Of a stretch of 64,000 nucleotides of DNA, positions 47,227 to 61,175 are shown one piece after another. The DNA is taken from NCBI RefSeq assembly GCF_963678635.1, contig NW_026971392.1, positions 1-64,000 on the forward strand, written 5' to 3'. Position 1 is the first letter of the stretch. Each line of letters opens with the position of its first letter. The stretch is from Symsagittifera roscoffensis (Eukaryota > Xenacoelomorpha > Acoela > Convolutidae). The notes below the pieces were generated by a model. That model was not told where the DNA came from. It ran no database searches and saw nothing but the letters and a program-made list of their open reading frames with translations. The position numbers were made by a program, and so were the translations under genes.

Positions 47227-47954
47227 CAATTTTCTTAAAAAATGCAAGAAAAAAAATTGCACTAACTTAAAAGTTAGCTTTTAGGCCAATTTTCGTCCAA
47301 AATGGCCGAAATTCGGGTCCCCCCAAATTTTCAACTGATGATTACTCCACGTACACTTAAGCTACAAACGTCGTTTTGGGCTCGTTGGAATCGTCCTGAG
47401 CTGTAATTTATGAAACAAGATGAAAAAAATGATGTTTCAACGAAAAAAACCAAAAATTTTGAAAATTTCATTTTTTGCACCACGCTCGATTAGGCTTAAC
47501 TTTTTGGCATCACCGAGATTTCAAAAGCTTATAACTTTGTGTTGGACCGACAAAATTGGTTCATTTTCTCAGTCCCCCAAGATTTGACCATGATCTTATG
47601 ATCCAAATAATAAAATTTGAAAATTTTAAAATTTTTGGGCAAGTTATGGCCGTTCGCGCAATTCACCAGGCTCGATTGGGCTTAACTTTTTGACATCACC
47701 GAAATTCAAAAGGCTATAACTCAAAGACCCCAAAAGTTATCTCCAATATTTTTGGCCTATCAGCAGCTGATTGTACACAAAATTGATACTGCAAAAGAAA
47801 TTTTTCGGTTTTCTGTTGTTTTGACCAAAATTTGACCCATTGAAAATTTTTGCACCACGCTCGATTAGGCTTAACTTTTTGACATCACCGAACTTTAAAC
47901 AGCAATAACTCTTAGCGTATAAAAGTAAAAGAGATACTTTTGCTTTAAATAAAA

Positions 47955-48072
47955 GCCTACAACACCTGGTGTTCCCAGGCGGTCTCCCATCCAAGTACTA
48001 ACCAGGCCCAATGTTGCTTAACTTCGGTGATCGGACGAGAACCGGTGCATTCAACATGGTATGGTCGTAGGC
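47955..48072 (-). rRNA. 5S rRNA, copy 35
   Basis: Majority sequence; spacing 1278. Confidence 0.98.
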
Positions 48073-48395
48073 ATTTGAGTTACTCCGCTTTCACTTATAT
48101 CCTTACTAGCATATGTCTATGTACATTAGTTTTAAAACACTCGCCCTCGCGCGAGAGTAAAAATATGCTCTTATACCATGTAAAATTTTGCACGCTCACG
48201 TTATAATTTATGCATTTCAAACAAAATTTTGAAAATTGACATTGTTTGGAATTTTTTTGGCCCAATGTGTTAAATGGCCAAATCGGCTGGTCAAAACCTA
48301 TGGAGCGTGTACAAGGTGCCTTGAATGACCATTTATGGCATGATAGCCGCACATTCACTGTAAGTGGCATATGAATGGATACCAGCCAGGATACT

Positions 48396-48504
48396 GTCAG
48401 TTGCTTTTAGCCTAATTGTTGTGATAAACTTATTAAATAGGTAAGTATTCAAATCTATTTGATAAGTTTTCTTTGAATGCACTCTGCGACAGCGGAGGGC
48501 AGCC
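48396..48504 (+). ncRNA. SL RNA-like candidate, copy 37
   Basis: Exon end at 48440; core as copy 1; C-A haplotype. Confidence 0.5.
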
Positions 48505-49232
48505 CAATTCTCTTAAAAAATGCAAGAAAAAAAATTGCACTAACTTAAAAGTTAGCTTTTAGGCCAATTTTCGTCCAAAATGGCCGAAATTCGGGTCCCC
48601 CCAAATTTTCAACTGATGATTACTCCACGTACACTTAAGCTACAAACGTCGTTTTGGGCTCGTTGGAATCGTCCTGAGCTATAATTTATGAAACAAGATG
48701 AAAAAAATGATGTTTCAACGAAAAAAACCAAAAATTTTGAAAATTTCATTTTTTGCACCACGCTCGATTAGGCTTAACTTTTTGGCATCACCGAGATTTC
48801 AAAAGCTTATAACTTTGTGTTGGACCGACGAAATTGGTTCATTTTCTCAGTCCCCCAAGATTTGACCATGATCTTATGATCCAAATAATAAAATTTGAAA
48901 ATTTTAAAATTTTTGGGCAAGTTATGGCCGTTCGCGCAATTCACCAGGCTCGATTGGGCTTAACTTTTTGACATCACCGAAATTCAAAAGGCTATAACTC
49001 AAAGACCCCAAAAGTTATCTCCAATATTTTTGGCCTATCAGCAGCTGATTGTACACAAAATTGATACTGCAAAAGAAATTTTTCGGTTTTCTGTTGTTTT
49101 GACCAAAATTTGACCCATTGAAAATTTTTGCACCACGCTCGATTAGGCTTAACTTTTTGACATCACCGAACTTTAAACAGCAATAACTCTTAGCGTATAA
49201 AAGTAAAAGAGATACTTTTGCTTTAAATAAAA

Positions 49233-49350
49233 GCCTACAACACCTGGTGTTCCCAGGCGGTCTCCCATCCAAGTACTAACCAGGCCCAATGTTGCTTAAC
49301 TTCGGTGATCGGACGAGAACCGGTGCATTCAACATGGTATGGTCGTAGGC
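49233..49350 (-). rRNA. 5S rRNA, copy 36
   Basis: Majority sequence; spacing 1278. Confidence 0.98.
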
Positions 49351-49673
49351 ATTTGAGTTACTCCGCTTTCACTTATATCCTTACTAGCATATGTCTATGT
49401 ACATTAGTTTTAAAACACTCGCCCTCGCGCGAGAGTAAAAATATGCTCTTATACCATGTAAAATTTTGCACGCTCACGTTATAATTTATGCATTTCAAAC
49501 AAAATTTTGAAAATTGACATTGTTTGGAATTTTTTTGGCCCAATGTGTTAAATGGCCAAATCGGCTGGTCAAAACCTATGGAGCGTGTACAAGGTGCCTT
49601 GAATGACCATTTATGGCATGATAGCCGCACATTCACTGTAAGTGGCATATGAATGGATACCAGCCAGGATACT

Positions 49674-49782
49674 GTCAGTTGCTTTTAGCCTAATTGTTGT
49701 GATAAACTTATTAAATAGGTAAGTATTCAAATCTATTTGATAAGTTTTCTTTGAATGCACTCTGCGACAGCGGAGGGCAGCC
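49674..49782 (+). ncRNA. SL RNA-like candidate, copy 38
   Basis: Exon end at 49718; core as copy 1; T-G haplotype; palindrome downstream changed to CTAAATTAAAAG. Confidence 0.5.
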
Positions 49783-50510
49783 CAATTTTCTTAAAAAATG
49801 CAAGAAAAAAAATTGCACTAAATTAAAAGTTAGCTTTTAGGCCAATTTTCGTCCAAAATGGCCGAAATTCGGGTCCCCCCAAATTTTCAACTGATGATTA
49901 CTCCACGTACACTTAAGCTACAAACGTCGTTTTGGGCTCGTTGGAATCGTCCTGAGCTGTAATTTATGAAACAAGATGAAAAAAATGATGTTTCAACGAA
50001 AAAAACCAAAAATTTTGAAAATTTCATTTTTTGCACCACGCTCGATTAGGCTTAACTTTTTGGCATCACCGAGATTTCAAAAGCTTATAACTTTGTGTTG
50101 GACCGACAAAATTGGTTCATTTTCTCAGTCCCCCAAGATTTGACCATGATCTTATGATCCAAATAATAAAATTTGAAAATTTTAAAATTTTTGGGCAAGT
50201 TATGGCCGTTCGCGCAATTCACCAGGCTCGATTGGGCTTAACTTTTTGACATCACCGAAATTCAAAAGGCTATAACTCAAAGACCCCAAAAGTTATCTCC
50301 AATATTTTTGGCCTATCAGCAGCTGATTGTACACAAAATTGATACTGCAAAAGAAATTTTTCGGTTTTCTGTTGTTTTGACCAAAATTTGACCCATTGAA
50401 AATTTTTGCACCACGCTCGATTAGGCTTAACTTTTTGACATCACCGAACTTTAAACAGCAATAACTCTTAGCGTATAAAAGTAAAAGAGATACTTTTGCT
50501 TTAAATAAAA

Positions 50511-50628
50511 GCCTACAACACCTGGTGTTCCCAGGCGGTCTCCCATCCAAGTACTAACCAGGCCCAATGTTGCTTAACTTCGGTGATCGGACGAGAACCG
50601 GTGCATTCAACATGGTATGGTCGTAGGC
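50511..50628 (-). rRNA. 5S rRNA, copy 37
   Basis: Majority sequence; spacing 1278. Confidence 0.98.
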
Positions 50629-50951
50629 ATTTGAGTTACTCCGCTTTCACTTATATCCTTACTAGCATATGTCTATGTACATTAGTTTTAAAACACTCGC
50701 CCTCGCGCGAGAGTAAAAATATGCTCTTATACCATGTAAAATTTTGCACGCTCACGTTATAATTTATGCATTTCAAACAAAATTTTGAAAATTGACATTG
50801 TTTGGAATTTTTTTGGCCCAATGTGTTAAATGGCCAAATCGGCTGGTCAAAACCTATGGAGCGTGTACAAGGTGCCTTGAATGACCATTTATGGCATGAT
50901 AGCCGCACATTCACTGTAAGTGGCATATGAATGGATACCAGCCAGGATACT

Positions 50952-51060
50952 GTCAGTTGCTTTTAGCCTAATTGTTGTGATAAACTTATTAAATAGGTAA
51001 GTATTCAAATCTATTTGATAAGTTTTCTTTGAATGCACTCTGCGACAGCGGAGGGCAGCC
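50952..51060 (+). ncRNA. SL RNA-like candidate, copy 39
   Basis: Exon end at 50996; core as copy 1; C-A haplotype. Confidence 0.5.
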
Positions 51061-51788
51061 CAATTCTCTTAAAAAATGCAAGAAAAAAAATTGCACTAAC
51101 TTAAAAGTTAGCTTTTAGGCCAATTTTCGTCCAAAATGGCCGAAATTCGGGTCCCCCCAAATTTTCAACTGATGATTACTCCACGTACACTTAAGCTACA
51201 AACGTCGTTTTGGGCTCGTTGGAATCGTCCTGAGCTATAATTTATGAAACAAGATGAAAAAAATGATGTTTCAACGAAAAAAACCAAAAATTTTGAAAAT
51301 TTCATTTTTTGCACCACGCTCGATTAGGCTTAACTTTTTGGCATCACCGAGATTTCAAAAGCTTATAACTTTGTGTTGGACCGACGAAATTGGTTCATTT
51401 TCTCAGTCCCCCAAGATTTGACCATGATCTTATGATCCAAATAATAAAATTTGAAAATTTTAAAATTTTTGGGCAAGTTATGGCCGTTCGCGCAATTCAC
51501 CAGGCTCGATTGGGCTTAACTTTTTGACATCACCGAAATTCAAAAGGCTATAACTCAAAGACCCCAAAAGTTATCTCCAATATTTTTGGCCTATCAGCAG
51601 CTGATTGTACACAAAATTGATACTGCAAAAGAAATTTTTCGGTTTTCTGTTGTTTTGACCAAAATTTGACCCATTGAAAATTTTTGCACCACGCTCGATT
51701 AGGCTTAACTTTTTGACATCACCGAACTTTAAACAGCAATAACTCTTAGCGTATAAAAGTAAAAGAGATACTTTTGCTTTAAATAAAA

Positions 51789-51906
51789 GCCTACAACACC
51801 TGGTGTTCCCAGGCGGTCTCCCATCCAAGTACTAACCAGGCCCAATGTTGCTTAACTTCGGTGATCGGACGAGAACCGGTGCATTCAACATGGTATGGTC
51901 GTAGGC
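51789..51906 (-). rRNA. 5S rRNA, copy 38
   Basis: Majority sequence; spacing 1278. Confidence 0.98.
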
Positions 51907-52229
51907 ATTTGAGTTACTCCGCTTTCACTTATATCCTTACTAGCATATGTCTATGTACATTAGTTTTAAAACACTCGCCCTCGCGCGAGAGTAAAAATAT
52001 GCTCTTATACCATGTAAAATTTTGCACGCTCACGTTATAATTTATGCATTTCAAACAAAATTTTGAAAATTGACATTGTTTGGAATTTTTTTGGCCCAAT
52101 GTGTTAAATGGCCAAATCGGCTGGTCAAAACCTATGGAGCGTGTACAAGGTGCCTTGAATGACCATTTATGGCATGATAGCCGCACATTCACTGTAAGTG
52201 GCATATGAATGGATACCAGCCAGGATACT

Positions 52230-52338
52230 GTCAGTTGCTTTTAGCCTAATTGTTGTGATAAACTTATTAAATAGGTAAGTATTCAAATCTATTTGATAAG
52301 TTTTCTTTGAATGCACTCTGCGACAGCGGAGGGCAGCC
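52230..52338 (+). ncRNA. SL RNA-like candidate, copy 40
   Basis: Exon end at 52274; core as copy 1; T-G haplotype. Confidence 0.5.
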
Positions 52339-53066
52339 CAATTTTCTTAAAAAATGCAAGAAAAAAAATTGCACTAACTTAAAAGTTAGCTTTTAGGCCA
52401 ATTTTCGTCCAAAATGGCCGAAATTCGGGTCCCCCCAAATTTTCAACTGATGATTACTCCACGTACACTTAAGCTACAAACGTCGTTTTGGGCTCGTTGG
52501 AATCGTCCTGAGCTGTAATTTATGAAACAAGATGAAAAAAATGATGTTTCAACGAAAAAAACCAAAAATTTTGAAAATTTCATTTTTTGCACCACGCTCG
52601 ATTAGGCTTAACTTTTTGGCATCACCGAGATTTCAAAAGCTTATAACTTTGTGTTGGACCGACGAAATTGGTTCATTTTCTCAGTCCCCCAAGATTTGAC
52701 CATGATCTTATGATCCAAATAATAAAATTTGAAAATTTTAAAATTTTTGGGCAAGTTATGGCCGTTCGCGCAATTCACCAGGCTCGATTGGGCTTAACTT
52801 TTTGACATCACCGAAATTCAAAAGGCTATAACTCAAAGACCCCAAAAGTTATCTCCAATATTTTTGGCCTATCAGCAGCTGATTGTACACAAAATTGATA
52901 CTGCAAAAGAAATTTTTCGGTTTTCTGTTGTTTTGACCAAAATTTGACCCATTGAAAATTTTTGCACCACGCTCGATTAGGCTTAACTTTTTGACATCAC
53001 CGAACTTTAAACAGCAATAACTCTTAGCGTATAAAAGTAAAAGAGATACTTTTGCTTTAAATAAAA

Positions 53067-53184
53067 GCCTACAACACCTGGTGTTCCCAGGCGGTCTCCC
53101 ATCCAAGTACTAACCAGGCCCAATGTTGCTTAACTTCGGTGATCGGACGAGAACCGGTGCATTCAACATGGTATGGTCGTAGGC
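53067..53184 (-). rRNA. 5S rRNA, copy 39
   Basis: Majority sequence; spacing 1278. Confidence 0.98.
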
Positions 53185-53507
53185 ATTTGAGTTACTCCGC
53201 TTTCACTTATATCCTTACTAGCATATGTCTATGTACATTAGTTTTAAAACACTCGCCCTCGCGCGAGAGTAAAAATATGCTCTTATACCATGTAAAATTT
53301 TGCACGCTCACGTTATAATTTATGCATTTCAAACAAAATTTTGAAAATTGACATTGTTTGGAATTTTTTTGGCCCAATGTGTTAAATGGCCAAATCGGCT
53401 GGTCAAAACCTATGGAGCGTGTACAAGGTGCCTTGAATGACCATTTATGGCATGATAGCCGCACATTCACTGTAAGTGGCATATGAATGGATACCAGCCA
53501 GGATACT

Positions 53508-53616
53508 GTCAGTTGCTTTTAGCCTAATTGTTGTGATAAACTTATTAAATAGGTAAGTATTCAAATCTATTTGATAAGTTTTCTTTGAATGCACTCTGCG
53601 ACAGCGGAGGGCAGCC
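53508..53616 (+). ncRNA. SL RNA-like candidate, copy 41
   Basis: Exon end at 53552; core as copy 1; C-A haplotype. Confidence 0.5.
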
Positions 53617-54344
53617 CAATTCTCTTAAAAAATGCAAGAAAAAAAATTGCACTAACTTAAAAGTTAGCTTTTAGGCCAATTTTCGTCCAAAATGGCCGAA
53701 ATTCGGGTCCCCCCAAATTTTCAACTGATGATTACTCCACGTACACTTAAGCTACAAACGTCGTTTTGGGCTCGTTGGAATCGTCCTGAGCTATAATTTA
53801 TGAAACAAGATGAAAAAAATGATGTTTCAACGAAAAAAACCAAAAATTTTGAAAATTTCATTTTTTGCACCACGCTCGATTAGGCTTAACTTTTTGGCAT
53901 CACCGAGATTTCAAAAGCTTATAACTTTGTGTTGGACCGACGAAATTGGTTCATTTTCTCAGTCCCCCAAGATTTGACCATGATCTTATGATCCAAATAA
54001 TAAAATTTGAAAATTTTAAAATTTTTGGGCAAGTTATGGCCGTTCGCGCAATTCACCAGGCTCGATTGGGCTTAACTTTTTGACATCACCGAAATTCAAA
54101 AGGCTATAACTCAAAGACCCCAAAAGTTATCTCCAATATTTTTGGCCTATCAGCAGCTGATTGTACACAAAATTGATACTGCAAAAGAAATTTTTCGGTT
54201 TTCTGTTGTTTTGACCAAAATTTGACCCATTGAAAATTTTTGCACCACGCTCGATTAGGCTTAACTTTTTGACATCACCGAACTTTAAACAGCAATAACT
54301 CTTAGCGTATAAAAGTAAAAGAGATACTTTTGCTTTAAATAAAA

Positions 54345-54462
54345 GCCTACAACACCTGGTGTTCCCAGGCGGTCTCCCATCCAAGTACTAACCAGGCCCA
54401 ATGTTGCTTAACTTCGGTGATCGGACGAGAACCGGTGCATTCAACATGGTATGGTCGTAGGC
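54345..54462 (-). rRNA. 5S rRNA, copy 40
   Basis: Majority sequence; spacing 1278. Confidence 0.98.
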
Positions 54463-54785
54463 ATTTGAGTTACTCCGCTTTCACTTATATCCTTACTAGC
54501 ATATGTCTATGTACATTAGTTTTAAAACACTCGCCCTCGCGCGAGAGTAAAAATATGCTCTTATACCATGTAAAATTTTGCACGCTCACGTTATAATTTA
54601 TGCATTTCAAACAAAATTTTGAAAATTGACATTGTTTGGAATTTTTTTGGCCCAATGTGTTAAATGGCCAAATCGGCTGGTCAAAACCTATGGAGCGTGT
54701 ACAAGGTGCCTTGAATGACCATTTATGGCATGATAGCCGCACATTCACTGTAAGTGGCATATGAATGGATACCAGCCAGGATACT

Positions 54786-54894
54786 GTCAGTTGCTTTTAG
54801 CCTAATTGTTGTGATAAACTTATTAAATAGGTAAGTATTCAAATCTATTTGATAAGTTTTCTTTGAATGCACTCTGCGACAGCGGAGGGCAGCC
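54786..54894 (+). ncRNA. SL RNA-like candidate, copy 42
   Basis: Exon end at 54830; core as copy 1; T-G haplotype with CCGACAAAATT. Confidence 0.5.
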
Positions 54895-55622
54895 CAATTT
54901 TCTTAAAAAATGCAAGAAAAAAAATTGCACTAACTTAAAAGTTAGCTTTTAGGCCAATTTTCGTCCAAAATGGCCGAAATTCGGGTCCCCCCAAATTTTC
55001 AACTGATGATTACTCCACGTACACTTAAGCTACAAACGTCGTTTTGGGCTCGTTGGAATCGTCCTGAGCTGTAATTTATGAAACAAGATGAAAAAAATGA
55101 TGTTTCAACGAAAAAAACCAAAAATTTTGAAAATTTCATTTTTTGCACCACGCTCGATTAGGCTTAACTTTTTGGCATCACCGAGATTTCAAAAGCTTAT
55201 AACTTTGTGTTGGACCGACAAAATTGGTTCATTTTCTCAGTCCCCCAAGATTTGACCATGATCTTATGATCCAAATAATAAAATTTGAAAATTTTAAAAT
55301 TTTTGGGCAAGTTATGGCCGTTCGCGCAATTCACCAGGCTCGATTGGGCTTAACTTTTTGACATCACCGAAATTCAAAAGGCTATAACTCAAAGACCCCA
55401 AAAGTTATCTCCAATATTTTTGGCCTATCAGCAGCTGATTGTACACAAAATTGATACTGCAAAAGAAATTTTTCGGTTTTCTGTTGTTTTGACCAAAATT
55501 TGACCCATTGAAAATTTTTGCACCACGCTCGATTAGGCTTAACTTTTTGACATCACCGAACTTTAAACAGCAATAACTCTTAGCGTATAAAAGTAAAAGA
55601 GATACTTTTGCTTTAAATAAAA

Positions 55623-55740
55623 GCCTACAACACCTGGTGTTCCCAGGCGGTCTCCCATCCAAGTACTAACCAGGCCCAATGTTGCTTAACTTCGGTGATC
55701 GGACGAGAACCGGTGCATTCAACATGGTATGGTCGTAGGC
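55623..55740 (-). rRNA. 5S rRNA, copy 41
   Basis: Majority sequence; spacing 1278. Confidence 0.98.
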
Positions 55741-56063
55741 ATTTGAGTTACTCCGCTTTCACTTATATCCTTACTAGCATATGTCTATGTACATTAGTTT
55801 TAAAACACTCGCCCTCGCGCGAGAGTAAAAATATGCTCTTATACCATGTAAAATTTTGCACGCTCACGTTATAATTTATGCATTTCAAACAAAATTTTGA
55901 AAATTGACATTGTTTGGAATTTTTTTGGCCCAATGTGTTAAATGGCCAAATCGGCTGGTCAAAACCTATGGAGCGTGTACAAGGTGCCTTGAATGACCAT
56001 TTATGGCATGATAGCCGCACATTCACTGTAAGTGGCATATGAATGGATACCAGCCAGGATACT

Positions 56064-56172
56064 GTCAGTTGCTTTTAGCCTAATTGTTGTGATAAACTTA
56101 TTAAATAGGTAAGTATTCAAATCTATTTGATAAGTTTTCTTTGAATGCACTCTGCGACAGCGGAGGGCAGCC
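56064..56172 (+). ncRNA. SL RNA-like candidate, copy 43
   Basis: Exon end at 56108; core as copy 1; C-A haplotype, here also with CCGACAAAATT. Confidence 0.5.
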
Positions 56173-56900
56173 CAATTCTCTTAAAAAATGCAAGAAAAAA
56201 AATTGCACTAACTTAAAAGTTAGCTTTTAGGCCAATTTTCGTCCAAAATGGCCGAAATTCGGGTCCCCCCAAATTTTCAACTGATGATTACTCCACGTAC
56301 ACTTAAGCTACAAACGTCGTTTTGGGCTCGTTGGAATCGTCCTGAGCTATAATTTATGAAACAAGATGAAAAAAATGATGTTTCAACGAAAAAAACCAAA
56401 AATTTTGAAAATTTCATTTTTTGCACCACGCTCGATTAGGCTTAACTTTTTGGCATCACCGAGATTTCAAAAGCTTATAACTTTGTGTTGGACCGACAAA
56501 ATTGGTTCATTTTCTCAGTCCCCCAAGATTTGACCATGATCTTATGATCCAAATAATAAAATTTGAAAATTTTAAAATTTTTGGGCAAGTTATGGCCGTT
56601 CGCGCAATTCACCAGGCTCGATTGGGCTTAACTTTTTGACATCACCGAAATTCAAAAGGCTATAACTCAAAGACCCCAAAAGTTATCTCCAATATTTTTG
56701 GCCTATCAGCAGCTGATTGTACACAAAATTGATACTGCAAAAGAAATTTTTCGGTTTTCTGTTGTTTTGACCAAAATTTGACCCATTGAAAATTTTTGCA
56801 CCACGCTCGATTAGGCTTAACTTTTTGACATCACCGAACTTTAAACAGCAATAACTCTTAGCGTATAAAAGTAAAAGAGATACTTTTGCTTTAAATAAAA

Positions 56901-57018
56901 GCCTACAACACCTGGTGTTCCCAGGCGGTCTCCCATCCAAGTACTAACCAGGCCCAATGTTGCTTAACTTCGGTGATCGGACGAGAACCGGTGCATTCAA
57001 CATGGTATGGTCGTAGGC
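56901..57018 (-). rRNA. 5S rRNA, copy 42
   Basis: Majority sequence; spacing 1278. Confidence 0.98.
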
Positions 57019-57341
57019 ATTTGAGTTACTCCGCTTTCACTTATATCCTTACTAGCATATGTCTATGTACATTAGTTTTAAAACACTCGCCCTCGCGCGA
57101 GAGTAAAAATATGCTCTTATACCATGTAAAATTTTGCACGCTCACGTTATAATTTATGCATTTCAAACAAAATTTTGAAAATTGACATTGTTTGGAATTT
57201 TTTTGGCCCAATGTGTTAAATGGCCAAATCGGCTGGTCAAAACCTATGGAGCGTGTACAAGGTGCCTTGAATGACCATTTATGGCATGATAGCCGCACAT
57301 TCACTGTAAGTGGCATATGAATGGATACCAGCCAGGATACT

Positions 57342-57450
57342 GTCAGTTGCTTTTAGCCTAATTGTTGTGATAAACTTATTAAATAGGTAAGTATTCAAAT
57401 CTATTTGATAAGTTTTCTTTGAATGCACTCTGCGACAGCGGAGGGCAGCC
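57342..57450 (+). ncRNA. SL RNA-like candidate, copy 44
   Basis: Exon end at 57386; core as copy 1; T-G haplotype with CCGACAAAATT. Confidence 0.5.
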
Positions 57451-58178
57451 CAATTTTCTTAAAAAATGCAAGAAAAAAAATTGCACTAACTTAAAAGTTA
57501 GCTTTTAGGCCAATTTTCGTCCAAAATGGCCGAAATTCGGGTCCCCCCAAATTTTCAACTGATGATTACTCCACGTACACTTAAGCTACAAACGTCGTTT
57601 TGGGCTCGTTGGAATCGTCCTGAGCTGTAATTTATGAAACAAGATGAAAAAAATGATGTTTCAACGAAAAAAACCAAAAATTTTGAAAATTTCATTTTTT
57701 GCACCACGCTCGATTAGGCTTAACTTTTTGGCATCACCGAGATTTCAAAAGCTTATAACTTTGTGTTGGACCGACAAAATTGGTTCATTTTCTCAGTCCC
57801 CCAAGATTTGACCATGATCTTATGATCCAAATAATAAAATTTGAAAATTTTAAAATTTTTGGGCAAGTTATGGCCGTTCGCGCAATTCACCAGGCTCGAT
57901 TGGGCTTAACTTTTTGACATCACCGAAATTCAAAAGGCTATAACTCAAAGACCCCAAAAGTTATCTCCAATATTTTTGGCCTATCAGCAGCTGATTGTAC
58001 ACAAAATTGATACTGCAAAAGAAATTTTTCGGTTTTCTGTTGTTTTGACCAAAATTTGACCCATTGAAAATTTTTGCACCACGCTCGATTAGGCTTAACT
58101 TTTTGACATCACCGAACTTTAAACAGCAATAACTCTTAGCGTATAAAAGTAAAAGAGATACTTTTGCTTTAAATAAAA

Positions 58179-58296
58179 GCCTACAACACCTGGTGTTCCC
58201 AGGCGGTCTCCCATCCAAGTACTAACCAGGCCCAATGTTGCTTAACTTCGGTGATCGGACGAGAACCGGTGCATTCAACATGGTATGGTCGTAGGC
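58179..58296 (-). rRNA. 5S rRNA, copy 43
   Basis: Majority sequence; spacing 1278. Confidence 0.98.
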
Positions 58297-58619
58297 ATTT
58301 GAGTTACTCCGCTTTCACTTATATCCTTACTAGCATATGTCTATGTACATTAGTTTTAAAACACTCGCCCTCGCGCGAGAGTAAAAATATGCTCTTATAC
58401 CATGTAAAATTTTGCACGCTCACGTTATAATTTATGCATTTCAAACAAAATTTTGAAAATTGACATTGTTTGGAATTTTTTTGGCCCAATGTGTTAAATG
58501 GCCAAATCGGCTGGTCAAAACCTATGGAGCGTGTACAAGGTGCCTTGAATGACCATTTATGGCATGATAGCCGCACATTCACTGTAAGTGGCATATGAAT
58601 GGATACCAGCCAGGATACT

Positions 58620-58728
58620 GTCAGTTGCTTTTAGCCTAATTGTTGTGATAAACTTATTAAATAGGTAAGTATTCAAATCTATTTGATAAGTTTTCTTTGA
58701 ATGCACTCTGCGACAGCGGAGGGCAGCC
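58620..58728 (+). ncRNA. SL RNA-like candidate, copy 45
   Basis: Exon end at 58664; core as copy 1; C-A haplotype, last of the alternating stretch. Confidence 0.5.
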
Positions 58729-59456
58729 CAATTCTCTTAAAAAATGCAAGAAAAAAAATTGCACTAACTTAAAAGTTAGCTTTTAGGCCAATTTTCGTCC
58801 AAAATGGCCGAAATTCGGGTCCCCCCAAATTTTCAACTGATGATTACTCCACGTACACTTAAGCTACAAACGTCGTTTTGGGCTCGTTGGAATCGTCCTG
58901 AGCTATAATTTATGAAACAAGATGAAAAAAATGATGTTTCAACGAAAAAAACCAAAAATTTTGAAAATTTCATTTTTTGCACCACGCTCGATTAGGCTTA
59001 ACTTTTTGGCATCACCGAGATTTCAAAAGCTTATAACTTTGTGTTGGACCGACGAAATTGGTTCATTTTCTCAGTCCCCCAAGATTTGACCATGATCTTA
59101 TGATCCAAATAATAAAATTTGAAAATTTTAAAATTTTTGGGCAAGTTATGGCCGTTCGCGCAATTCACCAGGCTCGATTGGGCTTAACTTTTTGACATCA
59201 CCGAAATTCAAAAGGCTATAACTCAAAGACCCCAAAAGTTATCTCCAATATTTTTGGCCTATCAGCAGCTGATTGTACACAAAATTGATACTGCAAAAGA
59301 AATTTTTCGGTTTTCTGTTGTTTTGACCAAAATTTGACCCATTGAAAATTTTTGCACCACGCTCGATTAGGCTTAACTTTTTGACATCACCGAACTTTAA
59401 ACAGCAATAACTCTTAGCGTATAAAAGTAAAAGAGATACTTTTGCTTTAAATAAAA

Positions 59457-59574
59457 GCCTACAACACCTGGTGTTCCCAGGCGGTCTCCCATCCAAGTAC
59501 TAACCAGGCCCAATGTTGCTTAACTTCGGTGATCGGACGAGAACCGGTGCATTCAACATGGTATGGTCGTAGGC
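59457..59574 (-). rRNA. 5S rRNA, copy 44
   Basis: Majority sequence; spacing 1278. Confidence 0.98.
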
Positions 59575-59897
59575 ATTTGAGTTACTCCGCTTTCACTTAT
59601 ATCCTTACTAGCATATGTCTATGTACATTAGTTTTAAAACACTCGCCCTCGCGCGAGAGTAAAAATATGCTCTTATACCATGTAAAATTTTGCACGCTCA
59701 CGTTATAATTTATGCATTTCAAACAAAATTTTGAAAATTGACATTGTTTGGAATTTTTTTGGCCCAATGTGTTAAATGGCCAAATCGGCTGGTCAAAACC
59801 TATGGAGCGTGTACAAGGTGCCTTGAATGACCATTTATGGCATGATAGCCGCACATTCACTGTAAGTGGCATATGAATGGATACCAGCCAGGATACT

Positions 59898-60006
59898 GTC
59901 AGTTGCTTTTAGCCTAATTGTTGTGATAAACTTATTAAATAGGTAAGTATTCAAATCTATTTGATAAGTTTTCTTTGAATGCACTCTGCGACAGCGGAGG
60001 GCAGCC
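59898..60006 (+). ncRNA. SL RNA-like candidate, copy 46
   Basis: Exon end at 59942; core as copy 1; C-A haplotype. Confidence 0.5.
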
Positions 60007-60734
60007 CAATTCTCTTAAAAAATGCAAGAAAAAAAATTGCACTAACTTAAAAGTTAGCTTTTAGGCCAATTTTCGTCCAAAATGGCCGAAATTCGGGTCC
60101 CCCCAAATTTTCAACTGATGATTACTCCACGTACACTTAAGCTACAAACGTCGTTTTGGGCTCGTTGGAATCGTCCTGAGCTATAATTTATGAAACAAGA
60201 TGAAAAAAATGATGTTTCAACGAAAAAAACCAAAAATTTTGAAAATTTCATTTTTTGCACCACGCTCGATTAGGCTTAACTTTTTGGCATCACCGAGATT
60301 TCAAAAGCTTATAACTTTGTGTTGGACCGACGAAATTGGTTCATTTTCTCAGTCCCCCAAGATTTGACCATGATCTTATGATCCAAATAATAAAATTTGA
60401 AAATTTTAAAATTTTTGGGCAAGTTATGGCCGTTCGCGCAATTCACCAGGCTCGATTGGGCTTAACTTTTTGACATCACCGAAATTCAAAAGGCTATAAC
60501 TCAAAGACCCCAAAAGTTATCTCCAATATTTTTGGCCTATCAGCAGCTGATTGTACACAAAATTGATACTGCAAAAGAAATTTTTCGGTTTTCTGTTGTT
60601 TTGACCAAAATTTGACCCATTGAAAATTTTTGCACCACGCTCGATTAGGCTTAACTTTTTGACATCACCGAACTTTAAACAGCAATAACTCTTAGCGTAT
60701 AAAAGTAAAAGAGATACTTTTGCTTTAAATAAAA

Positions 60735-60852
60735 GCCTACAACACCTGGTGTTCCCAGGCGGTCTCCCATCCAAGTACTAACCAGGCCCAATGTTGCTTA
60801 ACTTCGGTGATCGGACGAGAACCGGTGCATTCAACATGGTATGGTCGTAGGC
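60735..60852 (-). rRNA. 5S rRNA, copy 45
   Basis: Majority sequence; spacing 1278. Confidence 0.98.
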
Positions 60853-61175
60853 ATTTGAGTTACTCCGCTTTCACTTATATCCTTACTAGCATATGTCTAT
60901 GTACATTAGTTTTAAAACACTCGCCCTCGCGCGAGAGTAAAAATATGCTCTTATACCATGTAAAATTTTGCACGCTCACGTTATAATTTATGCATTTCAA
61001 ACAAAATTTTGAAAATTGACATTGTTTGGAATTTTTTTGGCCCAATGTGTTAAATGGCCAAATCGGCTGGTCAAAACCTATGGAGCGTGTACAAGGTGCC
61101 TTGAATGACCATTTATGGCATGATAGCCGCACATTCACTGTAAGTGGCATATGAATGGATACCAGCCAGGATACT

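Larger units (their letters stand above)
44562..59897. repeat. two-unit higher-order repeat (six rounds)
   Basis: From the unit after 5S copy 32 to that after copy 43, haplotypes T-G and C-A alternate without exception over twelve units. The two marker bases are about 155 apart. The repeating module is 2556 bases. Confidence 0.8.
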
